This document shows, one piece after another, positions 1 through 11,178 of a stretch of 64,000 nt of DNA. This DNA comes from Eopsaltria australis. Lineage: Eukaryota > Chordata > Aves > Passeriformes > Petroicidae. Both the position numbers and the translations under genes were made by a program. A model generated the notes under the pieces. It had not been told where the DNA came from and made no database searches. It was given only the letters and a program-made list of their open reading frames with translations. The stretch lies in the NCBI GenBank assembly GCA_034509425.1, contig JAVTVJ010000344.1:1-64000 (forward strand). Direction: 5' to 3'. The first letter of the stretch is position 1. Each line of letters starts with the position of its first letter.

Positions 1-2279
1 GGTTTTCCATCCCACCTTCTCATGTTTTCCCCACAATCATACAGGAAAAGCCACAGATCATGTCGTGAGGGGTACCTTCTCTCCTTGTCTGGGGGACGTC
101 TACGTTTTGTAACAGGACCTCTGAATTGTACTGCTGAGATTTGGAGAAGGTCCTTTCTCAGTCTCTTGTGATTCTCTTCCATCTTATCTTCCATTTTCTG
201 TAGACGTTCTTCCACAGCTGCAATTCTTGCATGTGTTGGGCCATGCACGGCATCTGCATACGCTCGGAGTTTCCTCGCCATATCAAGTGCAGTCTCATCT
301 CCCTCATCCCGCTTCATTATTGTTAGAGTCTTAGAATGTTCTTCTGGCCCAAGTCGTATAAGTCTTCGCCACATTATGGGTGTACATATTACCAAGTCTG
401 GATTCCTAGGTGTATTTGGATCCTCTGAGAAAACAATCTCTGCCACGGCCATTTCTCTCAAGTGTTGGATCCCTTGTTCTATTGTCTTCCACTGAGTCTG
501 CTGCATATAGAGATCGTCTGTACACAGATATCTGCGTGCCACAACTCCCAAGACTCGTGACCATAGACTCTTAGGGCGAGCCCCCTTTACTGTTTCCTGG
601 TTGATAACCGGTTCATATGACAGATGTCCCAAATGCCTCGCTTCAGTACTGTCTAGAATTGTAACGTCGCTTGCAGCATCCCAAAGACGGACTAACCAAC
701 TAATTATAGATTCATCAGGTCGTCGAGTGTAATCCTTTCTTAGGCCACGAAGATCCTTCAGGGAAAAAGACTCAATAGTGTCCTCTGCTCTTGAGTCAGT
801 TGCTGCCCCTGAGGGTCCTCCCCCACCATCGCCATCATCATCATCATCATCCACTGGTCGATCAGTTTTGGTTTTGCGCTTCTGTCCCGCAGCAGCGACT
901 GCCAGTGGCTTAGGCTCACTGTCTGTTTTAGCTACTGGCCTGGGCTCACTGGCTGGTCTAGCTGCGGCCTGAGCAACTGAGGTATCTACTGCAGCCTGAG
1001 TGACTGGGGTATTTACTGCAGACTGAGTGACCGGGGTGACTACTGCAGCCTGAGTGACTGGGGTATTTACTGCAGCCTGAGCAACTGAGGTATCTACTGC
1101 AGCCTGAGTGACTGGGGTATTTACTGCAGCCTGAGCAACTGAGGTATCTACTGCAGCCTGAGTGACTGGGGTATTTACTGCAGCCTGAGCAACTGAGGTA
1201 TCTACTGCAGCCTGAGTGACTGGGGTATTTACTGCAGCCTGAGCAACTGAGGTATCTACTGCAGCCTGAGTGACTGGGGTATTTACTGCAGCCTGAGTGA
1301 CTGGCATATTTACTGCAGCCTGAGTGACTGGGGTAGCCACCGCAGCACGAGTGGCTGGGGTGGCCACCGCAGCCTGAGTGACTGGGGCAGCCACCGCAGC
1401 CTGAGTGACTGGGGTAGCCACCGCAGCCTGAGTGACTGGGGTGGCTACTGATTCATCTTCCTGCCCCCCTGCCTCTATCTGCTGCCCTACAGTATCTAGC
1501 AGCGTGTGATAAGCATATGCCAGGGCCCAGCTTATTGCAATGATCCTTTCCTCCTTAGAACCATCATTACACTTCTCTTTCAGATATTTTGCCACCTCAG
1601 CTGGATTCTGTATTTGGTCACGTGGAAAGTCCCAAACTATGGGTTCTGAGAATTCCTTCAAGATCTGGCCCATATCCTCCCATTCCCCACACCACTCAGG
1701 ATTTTCCACAACTGGGCCCATTACTGGGTCGAGTGTCTCCTCAGTCCCTCTGGACATATCAGCCCTGATTCTTGAAAAGTTGTAAGCCGTATAGAGGAAA
1801 CCCACCAGCTGAAATATCTGAAATATCAGAAGGGTGGTATCTTTGGCATCCAGGGAAAACTGAACATTCTCAAAAAATGATGTAACAGATTGAAAGGAGA
1901 AGAAGGGAAGAAAAGGCTGGGAGGCCTCACCCCCCTCTCCTCCAACAAACTGGGTGCCATTACTAACGAACCCCCAAAACATGCTACTGAAACTAGGACG
2001 CAGGGCAGGATGGAGAAACAACAAACCATACATATTTTGAACAATCCCCAGTACCTTTGCTACCTCTCTATAAATCATTATCATCATGCCCAGCAAAATA
2101 ACAATTTTAATCCGTGCCCCTCTACTGTAAAAACTCCGTGCCAAGGACAATACTGGAGCTATCTGTGGATAGGAAAACAAACCTAGGGACCAGTAAGCGA
2201 TAAACACCTCAAACAAGCCTAGGGACGAGAGAGACATGGCTACCCCCACGCAGAGAGACACTATGAACCCAGGCAACAT
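1..2279 (-). CDS. Endogenous retrovirus Gag-like ORF, 5' part, runs off left edge
   Basis: On the minus strand one frame stays open from an ATG at 2279 to the left edge, about 759 codons; the nearest upstream in-frame stop is near 2311. It lies about 80 nt downstream of a primer binding site and LTR, the place expected for gag. Visible parts: residues 1-170 hold several hydrophobic stretches that could span or bind membrane; residues about 278-440 are 18 copies of a 9-residue repeat; an acidic Asp/Gly run follows near 480; the region from about 500 resembles retroviral capsid (SLKDLRGLRKDYTRRPDES); near 685-710 there is a heptad-like stretch (ARIAAVEERLQKMEDKMEE); the edge region is Arg-rich. 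The Gag assignment rests on position plus the capsid-like segment. The hydrophobic N-terminus is unusual for a Gag, and I do not recognise the family. The lack of stops suggests a young insertion or constraint. Confidence 0.7.
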   Translation of the reverse strand, partial: MLPGFIVSLCVGVAMSLSSLGLFEVFIAYWSLGLFSYPQIAPVLSLARSFYSRGARIKIVILLGMMIMIYREVAKVLGIVQNMYGLLFLHPALRPSFSSMFWGFVSNGTQFVGGEGGEASQPFLPFFSFQSVTSFFENVQFSLDAKDTTLLIFQIFQLVGFLYTAYNFSRIRADMSRGTEETLDPVMGPVVENPEWCGEWEDMGQILKEFSEPIVWDFPRDQIQNPAEVAKYLKEKCNDGSKEERIIAISWALAYAYHTLLDTVGQQIEAGGQEDESVATPVTQAAVATPVTQAAVAAPVTQAAVATPATRAAVATPVTQAAVNMPVTQAAVNTPVTQAAVDTSVAQAAVNTPVTQAAVDTSVAQAAVNTPVTQAAVDTSVAQAAVNTPVTQAAVDTSVAQAAVNTPVTQAAVVTPVTQSAVNTPVTQAAVDTSVAQAAARPASEPRPVAKTDSEPKPLAVAAAGQKRKTKTDRPVDDDDDDGDGGGGPSGAATDSRAEDTIESFSLKDLRGLRKDYTRRPDESIISWLVRLWDAASDVTILDSTEARHLGHLSYEPVINQETVKGARPKSLWSRVLGVVARRYLCTDDLYMQQTQWKTIEQGIQHLREMAVAEIVFSEDPNTPRNPDLVICTPIMWRRLIRLGPEEHSKTLTIMKRDEGDETALDMARKLRAYADAVHGPTHARIAAVEERLQKMEDKMEENHKRLRKDLLQISAVQFRGPVTKRRRPPDKERRYPSRHDLWLFLYDCGENMRRWDGK
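961..1446 (-). repeat. Coding minisatellite, 18 x 27 bp, inside the Gag-like ORF
   Basis: Eighteen contiguous 27-bp units fill these 486 bases with no gap. Each unit has a core like ctgcagcctgagtgactggg. Two unit types, ending gtattt and gtatct, alternate over much of the array, giving a higher-order 54-bp period. The last five units (1312-1446) form a separate GC-richer subtype ending in gcc or gct. Read on the minus strand, every unit encodes nine residues of the form AVNTPVTQA or AVDTSVAQA, and the frame is kept throughout. The repeats form a Thr/Val/Gln/Ala linker between the N-terminal and capsid-like regions. Confidence 0.93.
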
Positions 2280-2357
2280 GGCTACTGACTGCTTTATCCC
2301 AATACAGAGTCAGCACCACCAAAATACAATCAGTACAAGCTTTTTCCACTTTCTCGA

Positions 2358-2375
2358 GCCACGCGTTGGGCGCCA
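2358..2375 (-). other. Retroviral primer binding site, tRNA-Lys type
   Basis: On the minus strand the sequence TGGCGCCCAACGCGTGGC starts seven bases after the LTR end. It matches, with a few differences, the TGGCGCCCAACG-type site complementary to the 3' end of tRNA-Lys used by many betaretrovirus-like elements. Its position between the LTR and the long ORF fixes the element's orientation as minus. Confidence 0.75.
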
Positions 2376-2382
2376 AAATATT

Positions 2383-3185
2383 TGTCCTAGTTTAGGGCAA
2401 ATGTTAGGAGGAGACCTCCAAGGGGGGTCTCCTCTAGACAAGCCAATTTCAGCCACTCCTCCCCCAAACTGGTTCGTGAAAAGATTTCCTGAGAGAAAAA
2501 GTGGAAAAAACTATTTATTTAATAAGCAGAATATTCACAAGTTTGGGAACAAAAATTGAATGATATAAAAGAATGAAACCTCTCCTTTCTCTGAAGAGAT
2601 GGTGGATCCAGAGAGTCCTCCTGTGGGTGCGGCTGTGTCAGCCTCAGTCCCTCCAGAGGCTGGGGCCGATGGCCAGGCCCGGCTGCAGAGTCGGGGGGCC
2701 CCCGGGAGACTGTCCTGATGTCTTGGACCACAGAGATGCTGACCAGTCCCAGAAGAAATAAACCAGTAAAAGAAATAAAGTCTCTCTCTCTGCAAAAGCC
2801 GAGAGATTTCAGAGAGCACCCAGCTGCGAACTCCAAGAGCACACAGAGAGCTTATCTCTATTTTTTCTGTCTCCGCTTCAAGCGCAGTCTCTGAAGGAAT
2901 TTCCGGGGGAGTAAGGTGTAACTCCTGTAGACAAACTGTGTGCGTTTTCTCTCCCCCCTTCACCCTCTTCACTCTCTCTCTCTCTGGGCCTAACTTAAAG
3001 CTACAGAACTTAATACCTGGCATAAGCAGGACAGACGATTGGGGATACAAGCATCATACAGTCAACCCAGGACAGTCTGCTTTGCCTACTCCTAATCCTT
3101 ATCTCACAACAAGCAATCAAGTAAATTTAGGTAAGTGTGCTGGCATTTAGCCACAAACCTGAATAAGCAAACTAAAACCACGACA
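2383..3185 (-). mobile_element. 5' LTR of the minus-strand endogenous retrovirus
   Basis: The segment is bounded by inverted ends (TGTCCTAG on the left and CCACGACA on the right), i.e. TGTC...GACA in either direction. Downstream in the minus direction come a primer binding site and a long Gag-like ORF, so this is the 5' LTR. A minus-strand AATAAA (complement of 2514-2519) is a likely polyadenylation signal in R/U5. The outermost bases at the right end resemble the end of the element at 11179-12822. The partner 3' LTR and the target-site duplication lie outside the window on the left. Confidence 0.75.
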
Positions 3186-4467
3186 CCTTGGTACCAGGGA
3201 AAGCCATTGAGCGGATCATCCTGAGTGTCATCGCATGGCATTTGCAGGACAGACCAGCCAGGAGGGGTTTCTGAAAGGCATGTCCTGCTTGAACAGCCTG
3301 ATCTCATCCTATGTCAGGCTGATCTACTTAGCAAATGAGGGAAAGGCTCTGACCATTGTCTACTGGGACATTAATAAAACCTTTGACAGTGCTTCCCACA
3401 GCATTCTCCTGGAGAATCAGGATATTCATGTTTTGGATGGGTCCACTGTTCATTGGATTAAAAACTGGCTGGATGACTGCGCTGACAGTGTTGGTAAATG
3501 GAATTACATCCAGTGGGTGGCCAGTAACTACAGGGATCAGCATTGGGACTATGCTCCTTAATATCTTGATCAAGGATCTGGGTGAGGGGATTGAGTGCAT
3601 TTAGTAAGTCTGTAGGTGACATCTAGTTGGGTGGGAGTGTTGATCTGCTGTTGTGTAGGAAGGCCCTGTAGGAAGGGATGTGGACTGAAGCTGAGAACAA
3701 CAGTATGAGGTTCAACAAGGCAAGTGTGGGGTCCTGCACTTGAGTTACAACAGCTCCAGGCAGCCCTACTGACTTTGGGCAGAGTGGCTGGAAAGCTGCC
3801 CAGGGGAAAAGGACCTGTGGGTGCTGGTTGACAGCAACTGGACATAAGCCAGCATGTGCCCAGGTGGCCAAGGTCAGTGGCATCCTGGTTTCTGTCAGAA
3901 ATAGTGTGACCAGCAGGGCTAGGAAAGGGATTGTCCCCCTGTATTTTGTCCAGGTGAAGCTGCACGTTGTTTTGGGCTCCTCACAACAGGGACATTGAGA
4001 GGCTGGAGTGACTCCAGAGAAGGGTAATAGAGCTGGTGAAGGGGCTGGAACACAAGTCCAGAACTTGAGGAGCAACTGAGGGAGCTGGGGCTGTTTAGCC
4101 TGGAGGAAAAAGGTTCAGGGAAGATCTTATCACTCCCTACAACTGTCTGACAGGAGGGTGCTGCCAGGTGGGTGTTGGCCTCTTCTCCCAGGCAACCAGT
4201 GACAGGACAAGAGGTAACGGCTTCAAATTGCTCCAGGAGAGGTTTAGATTGGACGTCAGTAAAAATTCCTTCACTGAACGGGTTGTCAAGCATTGGAACA
4301 GGTTACCCAAGGAAGTGATTGAGTCACCATCCTTGGATACATTTAAAACACATGAAGATATGGAACTTAGGGACGTGGTTTAGTGGTGGACTTGGCAATG
4401 CTGCATGAATGGTTGGACCCAATGATCTTAAGGACCTTTTCCAACTAGAATGACTCTAAGATTCTAA
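3186..4467 (+). mobile_element. CR1 LINE relic, reverse-transcriptase 3' half
   Basis: Broken frames encode CR1 reverse-transcriptase pieces, e.g. TIVYWDINKTFDSASHSILL near 3350-3410 and [18 protein letters not shown] near 4283-4340. The element ends with the CR1 3' signature (gatcttaaggaccttttcc then aatgactctaagattct). Many stops and frameshifts mark an old copy. Its 5' edge is exactly the ERV LTR boundary, so the ERV probably inserted into this CR1. Confidence 0.88.
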
Positions 4468-6496
4468 GTAAAGCATTGTTTCATATCTTAGGGTTGGGAT
4501 TAAGGGTTAGGGATTATGGAGTATAGCTCAGGGTGTTACAGTTTTGTATTTGGGGTTATTAGGGTTGGTTTATGTTTCCTTGTATTATGCTTTATGTTTG
4601 TATTACTACCTATTTAAAAGTTCCAAGTGAGTGTAGAGAAACACTATAAGATACTTCAGTTTAAAAATGCAATTAAAAAAGTATAAATGGTAATGAATTT
4701 ATAGTTCAAGAAAAAACCCAGAAAGAATATGAGATAATGTAGTATGAGCAGTATACACAACAGTAAAGTCAGAAACTGGAAGACAGGATTACATTATTGA
4801 TAAGGCTTCTGTATGATTGAGATTTTTGTTCTTAACAATATAATGAGTTCTGTGTATTTATTTCTCTAACATAATGAAGATTTTCCTTAGACTAGCTCTA
4901 TCTATCCTCACTGAATTTATCAGTTATCAAAAAGATCTTTCAAACAATACTATAATTGCCACTTCATGTAGCTTTGCTACAAATTCCAAATTATTATTAA
5001 CTAATATGGTGATGATTAATGCTACTCATAAATGTTCAGTTGGTGTTTTAAATCAGTTTTCATACATAAATTAACCTGTGTAGAGATTTTTATTTGCTGG
5101 GTTTTTGGTGCTCTTTTTTAGAGTTTAAGTAATACTAATGACATGTGGATTATAGGATTAACTGTACTTGTATTAGAGACTGTGCACATACCAGATTTTT
5201 TAAAAACAGATTAACCTGAGTAAGGTTTGTGTGGTAACAGAAAGGAGTAAGAATTTAAGAAAACCAGGAATAGATCTTTTATTGAAAAAATAGTTTTTCT
5301 TTGCACATAAGTGTTGCAGTACCTGAATCAGAGAGGGTAGACAAGAACTAAAATTTAACAACATTTTATATTCACTAAAAGCTTTGACGTAGGCATAGTC
5401 TGATTATCTCATTTTCCTGATTTCCAATAAGGGACTATTAAATGCAAAGATACAACCTCTGGCTGAGGATGTCCACAAGCCTAAGACTGCTGAAACTATC
5501 CAGGAGGTAACACTTTACCTGTACCATGCTATCCTCCATACCTAGTACTACACATTTTCAGAGACAAAATACTGCACTACATGTGTTATTGATATCAATC
5601 TTTACAGGCTTCCTTTATTGCTGGTTATATATTAAAAAAGTACTAAAAATTTCATGTGGTTGCCCTACTATTCCACCATAAGTTAATATTTGAATTCTTG
5701 TGTATGATCATATTTTGTTTACAAATGGTTTTCTATGCACTGCAAGTGTGGAAAATCACATTTTGTGTTCATTGTACCCTTTATATACTTCAGTAATGTA
5801 TTCTGAGAACTCATTAGGATACATGGATTGAAAATTCTCCTTTAAAGTCAAATAATTGTTTAGCAACTTTAAAATTTAATTAGAACCCTTTCCTGCATTT
5901 CATTCTGAGGTTATTTCATAATTACTCAGTGGGTCCTACCTATTTACTAATGCAGAAATGACAACACATGACACTACTAAATTACAACTGCACAGCTGGA
6001 GAAGATACTTTGAGAAATAAGGAACTGATAAATGCATTGTTTAAAAAACAGCAGGGGAAAAATCAGCATTGAGAATCCTTCCGCACACTTCACCCACGCT
6101 CCCCCCCACTTTAGTAAATAGTGCTACAAAATTCAGCATGGTTCTCTATATTCTAATTAGAACCTGTTCTTTCTTTACTTATGCAGCTTAGAGGAATTGG
6201 GATATTGGTAGCTAGAAGAAAGCTATGCCCCTAACCAATGGAAGGATGGGCAAAGTGCTGCAACAGATCCTGTACTCATTGCATTGAGTTTAGTCCAGTG
6301 AGTGAACATGATGGTGTGGAATTGGGTTCACACCACATTTTGGGTTTTTTGGGAGTAAAGTCCTAAACATACAATTCCTTTTGCTTGTGTGATACCTGCA
6401 TTGCATGCCTCTCTGAATTCTGAGAAGAAAAATGAAGTCAGCACCATAATTCAAGACTGTTTAAAGGCTTATTAAAGGTAATGTTTTATTACGTTA
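4468..6496. other. Intergenic, no gene recognised
   Basis: AT-rich sequence with only short chance ORFs. A few degenerate TTAGGG-like words occur at 4490-4570. Nothing here resembles a conserved exon. Confidence 0.6.
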
Positions 6497-6562
6497 ACAG
6501 TTGGACTGATGATCTTAGAGACATTTTCCAACCTAAACAATTCTATGATTCTGTGTTACCAC
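6497..6562 (+). mobile_element. CR1 3' tail fragment
   Basis: About 65 bases (gactgatgatcttagagac, then ccaacctaaacaattctatg and attctgtg) match the end of CR1 elements. Only the 3' tip is present, in plus orientation, as is typical of severely 5'-truncated copies. Confidence 0.75.
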
Positions 6563-9500
6563 TTCTCAAAAAGACAAACATATTATTATTGTTATATTAT
6601 TTTTGTACTCATTCACGGAAGTACAGTATATATTTTAACAATTCCAGATGTACTAAATCAAAGTTCAGTGGAGTACTTATGGGAAAATAATGGTTCACTG
6701 TGCCTTCCTTTCTCTTTTGACAGGAAAATTTCAACAAGAAATATACTGTAAATACTAAGCCCCCTCAAACTGAGCAATTTATTCCCATTATTTTGTGTAT
6801 CTTCACTGGTAGCTTTAATTAGTCTTAATACATATGATTTTCAATTTTAGCTGCTTCTGCGGTTGAACTGGGTTTTCTACAATCACTTAGAGTTTTCAAC
6901 ATCACAGAAAGCTTTGATTTTCCCTTTTTCCATCCTTCTTTGTTAATTATTTTTTACTGCTCCTAAGTAAGACATTACTTGGTTCATTAAAGAAAACAAA
7001 GGATACAGTAAGCTTTTATTAATTTTGACATTTAGAGCTCTACCTCTTAGCTTCCTTTCCTTCTGTTCTTGACTTCCCTCTTCATATATTTTCGTCCTAT
7101 TTTCCTCCTGCTGACTCCAAAGGATGCCTGTTGCTATCCTTCAGCATAACAGTGGCTATGGATGCACACACAATAAACTGGCACACGCACTCTCCACGTC
7201 CCTCCCCCTGCTTCTTTCCACCCCTGCAGCATTTCCTCCTTTGTACCTCAGGGAACTGATTCAAGCTAAAATCCAGCCCAACAACTACAGAGAATTTTTA
7301 ACCCCGTGGCTAATGGTGATGGTTTTGATTGTTTTCAATGCAGCCATAGAAGACGATATGCAAGCATGAAAACAGAGCCAGTTTGATTTATACAGACCTA
7401 AAACAAATGCAGAACTAAGATATGAAGTGATCAAGTCCTAATCTTTTTTTCATTCAGCCAAATTATACTAAAATTTTAGGTGCAACATGAGTGTTATTTA
7501 ATTAGCTGAGGTTATTACACAGCTTTCTGCAAAATTACACAAATGATATCAGCTTAAACGTCTTTATAACAACACCACAATGTCCAACAATTGTCAGTCT
7601 GTGTCAATTGTACCACAAATAATTAATTGCACTGAACCTGTTCCTCATAAAACCCAAACAAATTCACTTCCTGTGCCTGAAAAGCATCTGAGAGGTTCGC
7701 AGGCTTCTTCTGTAGAACTAATATACAAGGGTTTACTTTCAACAACATTCCAAATGAGACAGAATGGTAAAAAAAATAGAGCAGCCTGAAGCTTTTGGCA
7801 GATGAGCTCTGCTATGAGAGTGTCCAAGAAAAGTTTTGCTACTGGTTGGTCTTTGCATACATCAAGCAACATCAAGCACACTATATGTGTAAAGCACATT
7901 GCTTCCTTGCCTAGGACAGCAACCTTAGTTTATTTAAATAGACTTTTCTACAGAAACCAAATTAAATTAAAACCAGTATATGATACTTGGCTTTTTAAAA
8001 AGTTGTTTTATTTAAGCTTTTCCTTTTTCCCCCTCCTCTCAAGTAAGGAAACGTCTTGCTAAAGTACACTTCCTTTAAGATACCTGACTTTGTCTCCAAC
8101 TACCCTTTCTTTTTTCACTAACAAATTCTCCTCCTCTAACAATCCCTTACACTCCCAAAATGAAGTCAGAAACAGACACACCATTTCCCAATATTAGAAT
8201 ATTTTTCTGTCATGATAAAAATTTGTTTTGCCTACTTCCATCTCAAAACATCTTTCTTAAACATTTAAATCCTTGGTATAATACAACATGAAAGCATTGG
8301 AAGTATTTCTCAGAAAAATGTAAAGTGGTAAATTACACTGAAGACATAACATTGGATTTTTAAATTCAAAACTATTCATTTCATGAAATAATGAGTCTTC
8401 ATAAATAACATAAACTGAGGATTTAAATCAGTTTGTTAAGATTATCAGAACATTAAAATTTTTCCTTAGCACACATTTTCATGTATCTTCAGATGAAAAA
8501 ATACTTCTGTAAAGAAAGCTTCTCTCTACAAAGAAGCAGCAACAGAGGCCTTAATATTTAATTTCTATCTACAAGGTAGTGGTTTTGTAAAAGCTCCATC
8601 AATACACAGCATATGGCTGAAACATAGCAGATTCTGCATCACATGGATAAATTACTACTAAAAATATGGAAAACATAAATATGTAGACCTGCTGCATTTT
8701 GTGTATTTGCTTCTGTCTTTGCAGAGTGATTAACAACACTAATGTATGGAGAAATAGTACTGAGCTGCCAATATTCACAATTATTTTTGTACATGTACCC
8801 AGGGCCTAATTTACTGATTATTATAAAGGCCATTATGAAGATTTCATTAGATTAAACTAACTCCCAATTCTATATTTCAAATAATAGAAATGGAAGAGTG
8901 GTCACTGAATCAGAAGTTTTAAATGCAATTGGGAAAACAACAGTCACCTAACCAGCGTCATGTGATAGAAGAAAACCAGAATTTTAGGGCTTTTTGGTCT
9001 CTCAATTAGTCATCGACCATCATCAATATTAGACAGTAGACAAAGTATTTGGCTAGAGATAGAGCATTATTTCACACTGTCCTTTCTAATTTTACATTAA
9101 AAGATTATAACTCATATTTTATGACACTGATATTAGAAAATAAGGTCATAGATAAAAGATGATGCTGACTTTAAAAATATCATGAGCATCAGCCTCATGT
9201 TCTTTCATGAATAGCAAAAAGACACCTACTTTTCTCTTGTTTTGCCTACACTACCCAATGTGATTCCATAGCATTTAAGAGCTGATGCTTGCCTTTTTAT
9301 CTGACATCTCTAAAACAAAAAAGTAAAACCTCTTTCAGTGCTCTTCCCTACACTAACATTTATTTTAAAGTAATATAATATTTATATAGGCCCTTACTGC
9401 ACCTATGCTTGACAGAATATTCTTGGCAACTCAAACAAATTTGTGTTACCCATTTGTAAATAAAAGGCTTAAGACAAAAGACATTTTCATAAAAAGGTAT

Positions 9501-10158
9501 CTAATGAAAAATTATTTGAATGCTTTAAGTTACAAGCAGATCCTTATTTACACTTTCTATTTAATGGCACTTTCTAGTTTGGAGAAACTGTATGAGGGAA
9601 TTACACTAATAGTTGTAGTTGGTGCAAGGGGGTAAATTATCTAAGCATGTGCTTAGGCAGACAGCAGCATTAGGGCTGTCATTTTTCTTTACAATACATG
9701 ATAGATTTGTTGTTTAATAGCAAAAATACTTGCCCAAATTTTATATATAGTACACATCTGTTAAATAATGATTGTGCTGTAATTGTAAATATAAAAATAA
9801 ATTGTCCTAGGAGCAGGAAAGTCAGCTGTGACCATTTAGGTTGGAATTATATTTATTTCCTAAACGCTGTTAGTGGAACCCAACACTTCCTCTTAATTAC
9901 CACAAATCACATATTTTTCCATCACAGGTTCTTTGAACGTAGGTATATTTTCATCTTAGAATTTTAATGTTTTTGTTAATTTGAAAGAATGCTTTGTGAA
10001 GGTTGTGATTCTGTCAATACTTCAAAAGTGAGACAAAACTTTCATCTTCTGCAGTTAGTGCTACTATTGCCTCATTCTTGGACTGTGATTATCAACATCA
10101 ATTAAAAAAAAATCTTTGATCCTTTAAGTGGAAATAATAATCTGCTTTTTGTATAATA
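6563..10158. other. Intergenic, no gene recognised
   Basis: AT-rich DNA with scattered short ORFs lacking codon bias or recognisable motifs. No RNA gene or repeat array was evident. Confidence 0.55.
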
Positions 10159-10930
10159 ACCATAGAATTAAGATCATCCAGTCCCATCACCTAGCATTAT
10201 CACTGTAACCCTTAAATCACTAAACCACTCCACCCAGCAATAGATCCAGACACCTCTTAAGCTCCTCCAGGGATGGTGACTCCACCATATCCCTGGGCAA
10301 CCTATTCCAATGCCTGATCATCCTAATGGTGAAAAAGAATTTTTCTAACATTTAATCTGAGTCTCTCCTGTGTCATCTTAAGGCCATTTCCTGTGGTCCT
10401 CTCACTGCAGGCACAGTAGAGGAGACTGGCCCCCACCTCACTACACCCTCCTTTCAGGGAATTGCAGAGAGCAATGAGGGCCCCCCCGAGCCTCCTCCAG
10501 ACGAAATAAACCCAGATCCCTCAGCCATTCCTCATCAGACATGCTTTCTAGTCCTTTCATGAGCCTTGTTGCCCATCTCTGGACAGGCTCCAGCACCTCA
10601 AAGTCCAGAACTGAACACAGGGTTTGAGGTGCGGCCTCCCCAGTGCCAAGCAAAGAGGGACAGTCACTGCCCTGTTCCTGCTGGCAACGCTATTCCTGAT
10701 ACAGGCCAGGGTGCCATTGGCCTTCTTGGCCACCTGGGCACACTGCTGGCACACTGAGCTGCCTTCAGACAGCACCGAGTCCCGTTCTGCTGAACAGCTC
10801 TCCAGTCACTCCCCCAGCCTACAGCACTGCATGGGGTGGTTGTGACCCGAGTGCAGGACACTGCACTTTGCCTTATTGAGTCTCATGAAGCTGTCCTTAG
10901 CCTGCTTATTGAGTGTCTCCAGGGGTCTCT
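10159..10930 (-). mobile_element. CR1 LINE fragment, antisense
   Basis: Read on the plus strand it begins with the reverse complement of the CR1 tail (ccatagaattaagatcatcc) and continues through typical CR1 text such as gggatggtgactccaccata and ccctgggcaacctattccaa. The minus strand encodes degenerate reverse-transcriptase remnants, including [20 protein letters not shown]. It is truncated at the right end. Confidence 0.88.
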
Positions 10931-11178
10931 GCTGAGCATTTTTTTTTCCTCTATAGCAAACACTATTCTCATCCTAGTCTACCTAGTATGTAAACTACGC
11001 AAACTACCAAGTATGCAAACAAAAAGTTGTTTAATGTGTCACGGTGGTCTATACCAGTTAAATTAATGGCATTAGGTATCTCTGAAGTTTATACAACGAA
11101 TTAAGCTAAAAAAATCTAAGCCAGTGTGCAGGGACACGCTCATTTATCTACTACGAAGCATTAAATACATAATGTCCC

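Noticed and set aside
4490..4570. Telomere-like TTAGGG words
   Set aside because: Only a few scattered, imperfect copies with irregular spacing; not a true interstitial telomeric array.
7124..7369. 81-codon ORF tested as a possible SLC28A3 exon, the next gene in the human order
   Set aside because: No transporter-like hydrophobic pattern or recognisable motif and no splice context.
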